A stretch of 64,000 bases of DNA, taken from the NCBI RefSeq assembly GCF_009674765.1, contig NZ_WKKF01000001.1:1054001-1118000 (forward strand), in the 5' to 3' direction. The stretch's first letter is position 1. Each line of letters begins with the position of its first letter. This stretch comes from Metabacillus idriensis (GTDB taxonomy: Bacteria > Bacillota > Bacilli > Bacillales > Bacillaceae). The translations under genes were made by a program, and so were the position numbers. Of this stretch, positions 51,357 to 59,425 are shown in pieces. Below the pieces are notes generated by a model. It searched no databases and had not been told where the DNA came from. It was given only the letters and a program-made list of their open reading frames with translations.

Positions 51357-51412
51357 GCTGGCGCGGTCATCGGAGCCGCAAGGACGAGAGAGAGGTAGGG
51401 CTTTCGTTGCTT
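51357..51412. other. GC-rich structured-looking island in the csp upstream gap
   Basis: About 56 bp of clearly higher GC than its AT-rich surroundings. GCGG (51363-51366) can pair with CCGC (51376-51379), and CGAGAG with CTTTCG just to the right. No ORF is evident and it is unrelated to R1 or R2. The remainder of 51042-51618 shows no gene. Confidence 0.35.
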
Positions 51413-51618
51413 TGTGTTCACAGTTAAATAAATGAATGACCAATAAATATTGTCAGACTATCAGTCAAATCTTTTTAAGATGAATTCATATGGGGTTTAG
51501 CATTCACATGTTATAAAGACTATCTATTCCTCTATTGATACTCTTTATAATATGTGAATATTTTATTTACCATGTTGTAAATAGTAGGACATATTAAAAA
51601 ATTTTTGGAGGTTTTCTC

Positions 51619-51822
51619 ATGCAAGCAACTGGAAAAGTAAAATGGTTTAATTCAGAAAAAGGCTTTGGATTTATCGAAGTTGAAGGCGGAAACGATGTAT
51701 TCGTTCACTTCAGCGCGATCACTGGCGAAGGGTACAAAACGTTAGAAGAGGGCCAAGAAGTTGAATTCAACATCGTTGAAGGCAACCGCGGACCTCAAGC
51801 AGAGAACGTTGTAAAATTATAA
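51619..51822 (+). CDS. cspD: Cold-shock protein (CspD-like)
   Basis: A 67-residue OB-fold RNA chaperone with RNP1 KGFGFIEV (residues 15-22) and RNP2 DVFVHFSAI (about 28-36). The ending ENVVKL is nearer to B. subtilis CspD than to CspB. It binds single-stranded RNA to keep mRNA unfolded at low temperature. TTGGAGG lies seven bases before the ATG. An AT-rich leader after TATAAT at 51546 includes a small hairpin (ATTTAC...GTAAAT). Confidence 0.95.
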   Translation: MQATGKVKWFNSEKGFGFIEVEGGNDVFVHFSAITGEGYKTLEEGQEVEFNIVEGNRGPQAENVVKL

Positions 51823-51828
51823 TGAACT

Positions 51829-51858
51829 AAAAAGCTGCCTGATGGCAGCTTTTTTTAT
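51829..51858 (+). terminator. Terminator of the cold-shock gene
   Basis: AAAAAGCTGCC (51829-51839) pairs perfectly with GGCAGCTTTTT (51844-51854), then T. Confidence 0.93.
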
Positions 51859-51873
51859 TTTCCCCGGAAAAAA

Positions 51874-51939
51874 TGTAATCGTTTACTATTTTTTATCCCT
51901 TAAAAACTCATTGACACCGCTATTTCAATCCTGTATCTT
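51874..51939 (+). promoter_or_regulatory. cre-like site and SigA promoter of the acetate transporter gene
   Basis: TGTAATCGTTTACT (51874-51887) matches 13 of 14 positions of the CcpA consensus TGWNANCGNTNWCA. The promoter TTGACA (51911-51916), 17 bp, TATCTT (51934-51939) follows. The site is centred about 65 bp before the start, a position used for CcpA activation at ackA and pta in B. subtilis. Confidence 0.6.
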
Positions 51940-51974
51940 GTTCAAGTATGTGTTTAAAATATAGGAGGTTCATC

Positions 51975-52592
51975 ATGAACAATCAGAATGTACAACAAGT
52001 AAAAATGACAACCGCAGATCCTTCAGCACTTGGACTTTTTGGACTTGCAATGGTTACACTCGTTGCTTCTTCGCAAAAGCTTGGGTTAACAGAGGGTCTT
52101 TCTTTTATTTTGCCATGGGCGATTTTTTTAGGGGGATTTGCTCAGCTGTTTGCCTGCATCAATGATGCAAAGCACAACAACACGTTCGGAACGACTGCTT
52201 TTGGTGCATTTGGCCTTTTTTGGCTTGGTGTCGGAGGTTCTTGGCTTATTCAATTAGGTGTATTCGGAGAAGAGCTTGCAGCAAGCGTTGATCCAAAACA
52301 GCTTGGCTTTGCTTTTGTCGGCTATTTAATCTTCAGCTTATTCATGACAGTTGGTGCCATGGAAACGCATAAAGTATTATTTTTTATTTTCGTCCTTATT
52401 GATTTCTTATTTATCGGTCTTTCTTTAAGCTCTTTCGGCATCATGCACGAAGCAACGCATATGCTTGCGGCAGTTTCTGAAATGCTTATTGCTCTCTTAT
52501 CATTTTACGGTTCAGCGGCAGCAGTGCTGAATGCTCATTTTGGACGTGTTTTCCTGCCGATCGGAAAACCTTTTGGCATCTTTAAAAAGTAA
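51975..52592 (+). CDS. satP: Acetate uptake transporter, GPR1/FUN34/YaaH (SatP) family
   Basis: A 205-residue protein with six membrane helices. The ATG at 51975 follows AGGAGG by eight bases. The early motif DPSALGLFGLAMVTLVAS corresponds to the family NPAPLGL signature, and FAQLFACINDAKHNNTFGTTAFGAFGLFWL carries the conserved second and third helices. Members carry acetate and succinate with protons or as hexameric channels. The cre-like site upstream hints at carbon control. It is closed by a strong terminator. Confidence 0.93.
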   Translation: MNNQNVQQVKMTTADPSALGLFGLAMVTLVASSQKLGLTEGLSFILPWAIFLGGFAQLFACINDAKHNNTFGTTAFGAFGLFWLGVGGSWLIQLGVFGEELAASVDPKQLGFAFVGYLIFSLFMTVGAMETHKVLFFIFVLIDFLFIGLSLSSFGIMHEATHMLAAVSEMLIALLSFYGSAAAVLNAHFGRVFLPIGKPFGIFKK

Positions 52593-52628
52593 TGAAACGG
52601 CTCCTTTTTTGAAAAAGGAGCCTTCATT
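52591..52628 (+). terminator. Terminator of the acetate transporter gene
   Basis: GGCTCCTTTTT (52599-52609) pairs with AAAAAGGAGCC (52612-52622), extended by AATGAA/TTCATT on the outside. Confidence 0.93.
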
Positions 52629-52688
52629 TTGTTTTTTAGGGAAAAGTGGTATACGATAGGGAAGAATCTAATACATAGGAGAGATAGC

Positions 52689-53084
52689 ATGAATTCATTT
52701 TCAGTAGAATTTCATAAAGAAGATCAAACAGATGCAATGACAGTTCAAAAACTGAACGAGGAAGATTTCCACCTTGTAACAGAAGGCGGAACGCGCCATT
52801 TGTTCGAGCTTGATACAAACGTCGGCTTTTTCGTTTTCTTTGACGGGGAAGATAAAGACGGAAAAGAGTGGTACCTCGTTCTTCATTATGAAGAAGAGCA
52901 GGAAGATCCAAGCGCATGCTATTCATTTGAGCTGAAGGATTTCTATCAATTCACGGCTCTATATTTAAATGATCTGGAATTTAATGAAGAAACGAACGAA
53001 GAGGAAGAAGCACACGGACCGATCCATCATCTGGCGCATCTTCTGTTTCATATCGTGGAAGAAGGCAAAAAAATAGAAGGATAA
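52689..53084 (+). CDS. Acidic cytosolic hypothetical protein (131 aa)
   Basis: The ATG at 52689 follows AGGAGAGA. The protein is strongly acidic with aromatic beta-strand-like segments (HLFELDTNVGFFVFFDGEDKDGKEWYLVLHYEEEQ), an EETNEEEEAHGP loop and a helical C-terminus HHLAHLLFHIVEEGKK. It has no signal or membrane helix. I do not recognise the family. An inverted R1 element begins directly after its stop codon. Confidence 0.72.
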   Translation: MNSFSVEFHKEDQTDAMTVQKLNEEDFHLVTEGGTRHLFELDTNVGFFVFFDGEDKDGKEWYLVLHYEEEQEDPSACYSFELKDFYQFTALYLNDLEFNEETNEEEEAHGPIHHLAHLLFHIVEEGKKIEG

Positions 53085-53216
53085 GAAAACTCAGGCATGA
53101 CAGATAAGGATCCGACAGAAAAGGCGCTTTTTGCCAATACTTTCGGATCCGTTCTGGCCGAGGAGCCTGAGCGATTCAGCTCGCCATCGAAGCGCAAAAT
53201 TTTATACTTTCTTATC
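53085..53216 (-). repeat. Dispersed repeat R1, copy e (inverted)
   Basis: On the plus strand it reads ACAGATAAGGATCC, GGCGCTTTTTGCC, CGTTCTGGCCGAGGAG and ends TTTATACTTTCTTA, the reverse complement of copy d at 40.2 kb. It begins at the first base after the stop of the 131-residue gene. Confidence 0.88.
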
Positions 53217-53220
53217 TCTT

Positions 53221-53252
53221 AAAAAAGGAGCAGGCTAACCGCCTGCTCTTTC
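53221..53252. terminator. Bidirectional terminator
   Basis: GAGCAGGC (53228-53235) and GCCTGCTC (53241-53248) form a perfect stem flanked by A run on the left and T run on the right, closing the minus-strand gene and the unit on the left. Confidence 0.88.
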
Positions 53253-53543
53253 TTAATTTTCTTCTGAATAATGCCCCTGGCAAAATTCTTTGATCATGGC
53301 CTCTTCTTCTTCATCAAGCTCAAAATCAAGAAATGTGTTCGTTTCCTTTTCCATGAGGTGATAAACGGAGATTCTTCCGCCGCTGTCATCGACTAAGTAA
53401 ATAACCTTTAACAGCAGGCCCTTCTCTGTATATAATTCATCGTCTTCATCCACATCAAGCTCCAGAAAGAATTCATAACGATCTCCTGATAGAATGCCGA
53501 ATGGATCATGCAATTTTTCAACCGTGTAGGCTGCAATATTCAA
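53253..53543 (-). CDS. Acidic small protein, DUF6509-like (96 aa)
   Basis: A TTG start at 53543. The sequence NIAAYTVEKLHDPFGILSGDRYEFFLELDVDEDDELYTEKG followed by LLLKVIYLVDD and a long acidic tail matches the pattern of a small Bacillus family listed as DUF6509 as far as I recall. It is cytosolic with unknown function. The ribosome site is weak (TTGGAATGA). The 277-bp gap to the next gene is AT-rich with no clear promoter. Confidence 0.68.
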   Translation of the reverse strand: MNIAAYTVEKLHDPFGILSGDRYEFFLELDVDEDDELYTEKGLLLKVIYLVDDSGGRISVYHLMEKETNTFLDFELDEEEEAMIKEFCQGHYSEEN

Positions 53544-53820
53544 TATGTATCATTCCAATCTCTCAATTTAATTCAATTGTCTCTTCCTTATCCTAACGAA
53601 AAACGGGAGATAACACAAATTTTACACTAAAAATGTTATAAAATCTCACATCACCATCCTCCTTTTTTACATAGTGCAAGAGAAATGAAAGAAACCTTTT
53701 AACAATTTGTACAATGTAAACGGAAGGAATTGAAAGTAAAATAGATACAAAGTTTGAATTTTTAATATTTAGAATATTTTATTTATTTTTTTGAAACAAT
53801 TGTCCTAAGGAGGCTGTCGC

Positions 53821-54711
53821 ATGTCAGACAAAGTAGTGATTGGATTAATTCAGGCCAGCAATGATGTGGATGGAAATGAGGCTGTCGAAGTTCACAAAAA
53901 AAAAGCGATTGAAAAGCATATTAAGCTTGTGAGGGAAGCAAGCGACCGTGGTGCGCAGATTGTTTGTCTTCAGGAAATCTTTTATGGCCCGTACTTTTGT
54001 ACGGAACAGAACACGAAATGGTACGATGCAGCAGAAGAAATTCCAAATGGACCGACTACTAAACGGTTTCAGGAGCTGGCCCGTGAACTGGGCATCGTAA
54101 TTGTCCTGCCGATTTATGAACGCGAAGGAATTGCTACTTATTATAATACAGCTGCAGTCATTGATGCGGATGGATCATACTTAGGGAAATACCGAAAACA
54201 TCATATTCCGCATGTAGGAGTGGGCAAAGAGGGAGGCGGATTCTGGGAGAAGTTTTACTTTAAACCTGGGAATCTAGGCTATCCCGTTTTTGATACAGCT
54301 TTTGCGAAAATTGGGGTCTATATCTGTTATGATCGCCATTTCCCTGAAGGTGCAAGGCTCCTTGGTTTAAATGGGGCTGAGATTGTCTTCAACCCTTCAG
54401 CTACAGTAGCAGGTCTTTCAGAGTATTTATGGAAGCTTGAACAGCCGGCACATGCCGTTGCAAATGGCTATTACATTGGAGCCATTAACCGGGTTGGTTA
54501 CGAAGGGCCTTGGAACATGGGTGAATTTTACGGACAATCCTATCTTGCGGATCCAAGAGGCCGATTTGTGGCCGAAGGAAGTCGGGATAGGGACGAGGTC
54601 GTTATCGGTGAGATGGATAAAAAATTAATCCGCGAAGTCCGGGATACGTGGCAGTTTTATCGTGACAGACGTCCGGAAACGTATCAGGAAATGACGGCTT
54701 TGCTGCCTTAA
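53821..54711 (+). CDS. Beta-ureidopropionase / N-carbamoyl-beta-alanine amidohydrolase (nitrilase superfamily)
   Basis: A 296-residue nitrilase-fold amidase with the Glu-Lys-Cys triad E52 (LQEIFYGPYF), K126 (YRKHHIP) and C169 (YICYDRHFPEG). The surrounding blocks, including NPSATVAGLSEYLWKLEQPAHAVAN and NRVGYEG, fit N-carbamoyl-beta-alanine or N-carbamoylputrescine amidases. The neighbouring dihydropyrimidine dehydrogenase and dihydropyrimidinase genes make step three of reductive pyrimidine degradation the likely role, releasing beta-alanine, CO2 and ammonia. AAGGAGGC precedes the ATG. Confidence 0.9.
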   Translation: MSDKVVIGLIQASNDVDGNEAVEVHKKKAIEKHIKLVREASDRGAQIVCLQEIFYGPYFCTEQNTKWYDAAEEIPNGPTTKRFQELARELGIVIVLPIYEREGIATYYNTAAVIDADGSYLGKYRKHHIPHVGVGKEGGGFWEKFYFKPGNLGYPVFDTAFAKIGVYICYDRHFPEGARLLGLNGAEIVFNPSATVAGLSEYLWKLEQPAHAVANGYYIGAINRVGYEGPWNMGEFYGQSYLADPRGRFVAEGSRDRDEVVIGEMDKKLIREVRDTWQFYRDRRPETYQEMTALLP

Positions 54712-54735
54712 TCGCTGGAAAAGGAGGTTTTTATC

Positions 54736-56094
54736 TTGACTAGGGAAATTTCTTTAACAGATTTAGAGAGAAATTTTATGGAGGTTGAGCAGGCCCTGTC
54801 AAACAGGGAAGCGTTCGAGGAAGCGAACAGATGTTTATACTGCTACGACGCACCTTGTATTCAGGCTTGTCCGACTGGTATTGATATCCCCTCTTTTATT
54901 AAGAAGATTGCTTCTGGAAATCTGAAGGGATCCGCCAAAACCATTATGACAGCCAATCCTGTGGGAGCAAGCTGTTCCCGTGTTTGCCCGACAGAGGAGC
55001 TATGTGAAGGAGCATGTGTCCTTAATTCATCTACAAAGCCGATCATGATCGGAAACCTGCAGCGCTATGCCACCGACTGGGCGATTCATAATGAACAAGT
55101 CCTGTTTAAGGCAGGTGAAAAGAATGGGAAGACCGTTGCCATTGTGGGCGGAGGTCCTGCAGGATTATCAGCTGCAAGGGAGCTTGCTCTGCTGGGTTAT
55201 ACCGTAACGATTTTTGAAGCGGAACGATACGCCGGCGGTTTAAATACGTATGGAATCGTCTCATTCAGGCTGCCGCAATCCGTTTCTTTTTGGGAAGTTG
55301 AGCAAGTGAAAAACCTTGATGTTGAAATCAGGACGAATACACGGATAGGGAAAGATGTCATGGCTTCTGAATTAATAGAGAATTATGATGCCGTTGTTCT
55401 TGCTGTCGGTATGTCATCTGTTCCAAAGCTTGGCATTGAAGGCGAAGATGCAGATGGAGTATACGATGCAATTGATTTTGTAAAAGAGACAAAAACGGCA
55501 AAAACGATGGACCTCATAGGGAAGAAGGCCGTTGTTATAGGAGCGGGAAATACGGCAATCGATGCTGCTACTTGCTCTGTCAGGCTTGGCGCAGAGGATG
55601 TCAGTATTCTTTACCGCAGAACTCAGGCGGAAATGACTGCCTACGATTTTGAATATGAATTCGCCAAGCAGGACGGCGTAGCATTCAAATGGCTAACTGC
55701 CCCAAAACGGATTGTAACAAATGAGGATAATAGAGTAATAGGAATTGAATGCTTCAAAATGGAGCTTTCTGCAGGAATTGATGGACAGCGCCCTCGACCT
55801 GTTCCCGTGCCGGGCTCTGAGTTTATCATCGAAACAGATGCTGTCATCCGTGCAATCGGTCAATCCAGATACCTCAATTTAATAGAACAATTCGGCGTCG
55901 AACACTCTGATGGGGTAGTGCGTATTTCAGAGGAATCTTACCAAACCTCAAATGAGAAAATCTTTGCCTGCGGAGATGTGATTTTCGGCAAAGGCCAGGG
56001 AGATGCGATGGTCGTATCAGCTGCGCAGCAAGGAAAGCTGACAGCTTATGAGATTCATAAAAAGATATCCTTTGAAGAACTGAAGCTTGCCTGA
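54736..56094 (+). CDS. preT: PreT, NAD-dependent dihydropyrimidine dehydrogenase FAD/Fe-S subunit
   Basis: A 452-residue glutamate-synthase-small-subunit-like flavoprotein. The N-terminal Fe-S binding cysteines are C33, C36, C41 and C45 (CLYCYDAPCIQACP) plus a second set in SCSRVCPTEELCEGAC. FAD loop VAIVGGGPAGLSAAREL near residue 135; NAD loop VVIGAGNTAIDAA near residue 266; RRTQAEMTAY and CGDVIFGKGQGD near the end. It passes electrons from NADH to PreA. TTG start after AAGGAGG. It sits 24 bp after the amidase gene; four R1 copies separate it from preA. Confidence 0.92.
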   Translation: MTREISLTDLERNFMEVEQALSNREAFEEANRCLYCYDAPCIQACPTGIDIPSFIKKIASGNLKGSAKTIMTANPVGASCSRVCPTEELCEGACVLNSSTKPIMIGNLQRYATDWAIHNEQVLFKAGEKNGKTVAIVGGGPAGLSAARELALLGYTVTIFEAERYAGGLNTYGIVSFRLPQSVSFWEVEQVKNLDVEIRTNTRIGKDVMASELIENYDAVVLAVGMSSVPKLGIEGEDADGVYDAIDFVKETKTAKTMDLIGKKAVVIGAGNTAIDAATCSVRLGAEDVSILYRRTQAEMTAYDFEYEFAKQDGVAFKWLTAPKRIVTNEDNRVIGIECFKMELSAGIDGQRPRPVPVPGSEFIIETDAVIRAIGQSRYLNLIEQFGVEHSDGVVRISEESYQTSNEKIFACGDVIFGKGQGDAMVVSAAQQGKLTAYEIHKKISFEELKLA

Positions 56095-56109
56095 CTTACA
56101 CTCGATTTG

Positions 56110-56645
56110 CACGGATCCGCTTCTGGGCTAAAGAAGGCGGTTCCGCATTTCCAGTGGTTAAGCTCCACCGCCCAGCTCCTCGGCCAGAACGGCTCCGAAA
56201 GCATTGGCAAAAAGCGCCTTTCCTGCCGGATCCTTATCTGTCATGCCTGAGCTAAACGGGCAGTTCCGCATTTCAGTTGTCCAGCTCCACCGCCCAGCTC
56301 CTCGGCCAGAACGGCGCATCCAGCAAAGGCAAAAAGCGCCTTCACTGGCTGATCCTTATCTGTCATGCCTGAGCTAAACGGGCAGTTCCGCATTTCCAGT
56401 TGTCCAGCTCCACCGCCCAGCTCCTCGGCCAGAACGGCTCATCCAGCAAAGGCAAAAAGCGCCTTCACTGGCTGATCCTTATCTGTCATGCCTGAGCTAA
56501 ACGGGCAGTTCCGCATTTCCAGTTGTCCAGCTCCACCGCCCAGCTCCTCGGCCAGAACGGCTCATCCAGCAAAGGCAAAAAGCGCCTTCACTGGCTGATC
56601 CTTATCTGTCATGCCTGAGCTAAACGGGCAGTTCCGCATTTCTTA
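56110..56645 (+). repeat. Four tandem R1 copies between preT and preA
   Basis: The block AGCTCCTCGGCCAGAACGG starts at 56174, 56296, 56419 and 56542, i.e. every 122-123 bp. Copies 2, 3 and 4 are almost identical; copy 1 is diverged and has an extra partial terminus on its left. Each has the hairpin CCAGCAAAGGC / GCCTTCACTGG. The array ends 15 bp before the preA start and fills the whole gap. Confidence 0.95.
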
Positions 56646-56660
56646 TAAGGAGGTACATTC

Positions 56661-57947
56661 ATGGCTGATTTAAGAATTGATTTTGCAGGGATAAAGTCAC
56701 CGAATCCTTTTTGGCTTGCATCCGCCCCTCCGACAAACTCCGGCTATCAGGTTCAGAGGGCGTTTGAAGCAGGCTGGGGAGGGGCTGTATGGAAGACGCT
56801 CGGGGATCCGATTTTAAATGTCTCTTCCCGATTTGCTGCCGTCAGTTTTAATGGGCAGCGTGTGGCCGGTTTTAATAATATTGAATTGATTACAGATCGT
56901 CCGCTTGAGGTGAATTTAAAGGAAATTTACGAAACGAAAAAAAGATTTCCGAACCATGCGATTATTGCGTCGCTGATGGTAGAACCGAAACAGGAGAAAT
57001 GGCATGAAATCGTTAAGCGGGTGGAGGATGTTGGGGTAGATGGACTTGAGCTTAATTTCGGCTGTCCCCACGGCATGGCAGAGCGCGGCATGGGAGCGGC
57101 TTCCGGTCAGGTGCCGGACCTGGTTGAGAGGCAAACTTACTGGGCTAAAGAAGCGGCGAAAACACCTGTTATTGTCAAACTCACTCCAAACATTACCGAT
57201 ATTACGGTAACAGCTGAGGCAGCCGTTGCGGGCGGAGCGGATGCCATCTCCATGATCAATACGATAAACAGCCTCGCCGGCGTTGACATTGATACATGGA
57301 ATACCATTCCCCATGTAGCCGGAAAAGGCGCTCACGGGGGCTACTGCGGTCCCGCTGTTAAGCCGATTGCGTTAAACATGGTAGCGGAATGTGCAAGGAA
57401 TCCGCGGATCAATGTGCCGATTTCAGGCATCGGCGGCATCTCAAACTGGAAAGATACCGTCGAATTCATGCTCATGGGTGCAATGGGCGTCCAGGTTTGT
57501 ACAGCCGCCATGCATCACGGATTCCGAATTGTTGAAGATATGATTGAAGGCCTGTCCAATTATTTAGATGACAAAGGTTTAAACTCCGTCATGGACCTGG
57601 TCGGCAAATCTGTTCCGAGATATTCAGACTGGGGAGAGCTTGATTTAAACTATAAAGTTGTAGCGAAAATTAATACAGATGTGTGCATCAACTGCAATAA
57701 ATGCCATATCGCCTGTGAAGATACTTCCCATCAGTGTATTGACATGCTGAAGGATGCAAGCGGTCAGTCTTATCTGAAAGTGCGTGAAGAAGATTGTGTC
57801 GGCTGCAACCTTTGTTCAATCGTATGTCCGGTAGATGGAGCCATCGATATGGTCGAGCTTGCTAATGAACTGCCTCCGATGACATGGAATGAAAGGCAGT
57901 CAGTGATTGGAGCACTTGGAACTTCAAGTGCAGACTTTGTGAAGTAA
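56661..57947 (+). CDS. preA: PreA, NAD-dependent dihydropyrimidine dehydrogenase catalytic subunit
   Basis: A 428-residue enzyme: a dihydroorotate-dehydrogenase-like FMN barrel (residues about 1-330) followed by two 4Fe-4S clusters, CINCNKCHIAC and CVGCNLCSIVCPV. Barrel landmarks include NPFWLASAPPTNSG, ELNFGCPHGMAERGMG with the active-site region, KLTPNITDIT and GIGGISNWKD. It reduces uracil and thymine to the 5,6-dihydro form together with PreT. AAGGAGG lies just before the ATG, directly after the R1 array, so expression from the upstream promoter must pass four hairpin repeats. Confidence 0.94.
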   Translation: MADLRIDFAGIKSPNPFWLASAPPTNSGYQVQRAFEAGWGGAVWKTLGDPILNVSSRFAAVSFNGQRVAGFNNIELITDRPLEVNLKEIYETKKRFPNHAIIASLMVEPKQEKWHEIVKRVEDVGVDGLELNFGCPHGMAERGMGAASGQVPDLVERQTYWAKEAAKTPVIVKLTPNITDITVTAEAAVAGGADAISMINTINSLAGVDIDTWNTIPHVAGKGAHGGYCGPAVKPIALNMVAECARNPRINVPISGIGGISNWKDTVEFMLMGAMGVQVCTAAMHHGFRIVEDMIEGLSNYLDDKGLNSVMDLVGKSVPRYSDWGELDLNYKVVAKINTDVCINCNKCHIACEDTSHQCIDMLKDASGQSYLKVREEDCVGCNLCSIVCPVDGAIDMVELANELPPMTWNERQSVIGALGTSSADFVK

Positions 57948-57961
57948 AGGGAGGGCGCGGT

Positions 57962-59383
57962 GTGATGAAAAAATTAATAAAAAACGGCATAATTGTAACA
58001 GCTTCCGATACGTATAAAGCAGATATTTTAGTAGAAGGGGAACAAATTGCAGCGATTGGCTGCAATTTGCCTGAAGAAGGTGCAGAAATCGTAGATGCAA
58101 AAGGATGCTATGTTTTTCCCGGCGGAATTGACCCCCATACACATCTCGATATGCCATTTGGAGGAACGGTAACTAAGGATGACTTTGAGAGCGGAACAAT
58201 GGCTGCAGCCTTTGGAGGCACAACAACGGTTATTGATTTTTGTCTAACCGAAAAAGGGAAACCACTTAAGAATGCCATTCAGACATGGCATGAAAAATCC
58301 AAAGATAAAGCCGTGATCGATTACAGTTTCCACTTAATGATTTCTGAAATAAATGATGATGTACTTGGAGAGCTTCCAGCTGTCATTAATGAAGAAGGCA
58401 TTTCTTCATTTAAAGTCTTTATGGCCTACAAAAATGTTTTTCAGGCGGACGATGAAACATTATTCCGGACGCTTTTAACGGCTAAAGAACTTGGCGGTCT
58501 TGTCATGGTACATGCTGAAAATGGAGATGTCATTGATTATCTGACAAAAAAAGCACTTGCTGAAGGAAAGACAGATCCCATAAATCACGCGTTAACACGC
58601 CCTCCTGAAGTTGAAGGCGAAGCAACTGGAAGAGCGGCTCAATTAACGGGGCTTGCCGGCTCGCAGCTATATGTTGTGCACGTTTCATGTGCAGACGCTG
58701 TTGAAAAAATTGCTGAAGCGCGAAGCAAGGGCTTTGATGTATGGGGAGAAACATGTCCTCAGTACTTGGTTCTTGATCAAACGTACTTGGAAAAGCCGAA
58801 TTTTGAAGGGGCAAAATATGTCTGGTCACCGCCTCTCCGAGAAAAGAAGCATCAGGATGTCCTGTGGAATGCGCTGAAAACAGGAGTGCTGCAGACCCTT
58901 GGATCTGATCAATGCTCGTTTGATTTTAAAGGACAGAAGGATTTGGGAAAAGGTGATTTTACTAAAATTCCAAATGGCGGCCCAATTATTGAAGATCGTC
59001 TAAGCATTCTCTTTTCTGAAGGCGTGAATAAAGGAAGAATCTCTTTAAACCAATTTGTTGATATGACTAGCACAAAGACAGCAAAACTATTCGGTCTCTA
59101 TCCTAAAAAAGGAACAATAGCAGTCGGCTCTGATGCGGATCTTGTCCTTTTCGATCCATCTGCAGAACGGACGATTTCTGCTGAAACTCACCACATGGCG
59201 GTTGATTATAACGCATTTGAAGGTCTGCAAGTAACGGGAGAACCTGTTTCCGTTTTATCAAGAGGAGAATTTGTCGTAAAGGATAAGCAATTTGCAGGCC
59301 AGGCAGGCAAAGGCAAATATCAGAAGAGAGCTAAATACGGAGAGCTGCTTGACGCGAGCAAAAGCGCACCGATTTCGATCTGA
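57962..59383 (+). CDS. hydA: Dihydropyrimidinase (D-hydantoinase)
   Basis: A 473-residue cyclic amidohydrolase of the urease-type superfamily. Metal-binding: H59 and H61 (GIDPHTHLDM), carbamylated K151 (SSFKVFMAYKNV), H184 (MVHAENGD), H240 (LYVVHVSC) and D316 (GSDQCSF). It hydrolyses dihydrouracil to N-carbamoyl-beta-alanine. The start is GTG at 57962, seven bases after AAAGGGAGG, or the next ATG at 57965. The gene is 14 bp after preA in the same operon. Confidence 0.95.
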   Translation: MMKKLIKNGIIVTASDTYKADILVEGEQIAAIGCNLPEEGAEIVDAKGCYVFPGGIDPHTHLDMPFGGTVTKDDFESGTMAAAFGGTTTVIDFCLTEKGKPLKNAIQTWHEKSKDKAVIDYSFHLMISEINDDVLGELPAVINEEGISSFKVFMAYKNVFQADDETLFRTLLTAKELGGLVMVHAENGDVIDYLTKKALAEGKTDPINHALTRPPEVEGEATGRAAQLTGLAGSQLYVVHVSCADAVEKIAEARSKGFDVWGETCPQYLVLDQTYLEKPNFEGAKYVWSPPLREKKHQDVLWNALKTGVLQTLGSDQCSFDFKGQKDLGKGDFTKIPNGGPIIEDRLSILFSEGVNKGRISLNQFVDMTSTKTAKLFGLYPKKGTIAVGSDADLVLFDPSAERTISAETHHMAVDYNAFEGLQVTGEPVSVLSRGEFVVKDKQFAGQAGKGKYQKRAKYGELLDASKSAPISI

Positions 59384-59425
59384 AAAGAACCAAAGAGATA
59401 ACCATTTGGAAGGGGATATGCGAAA

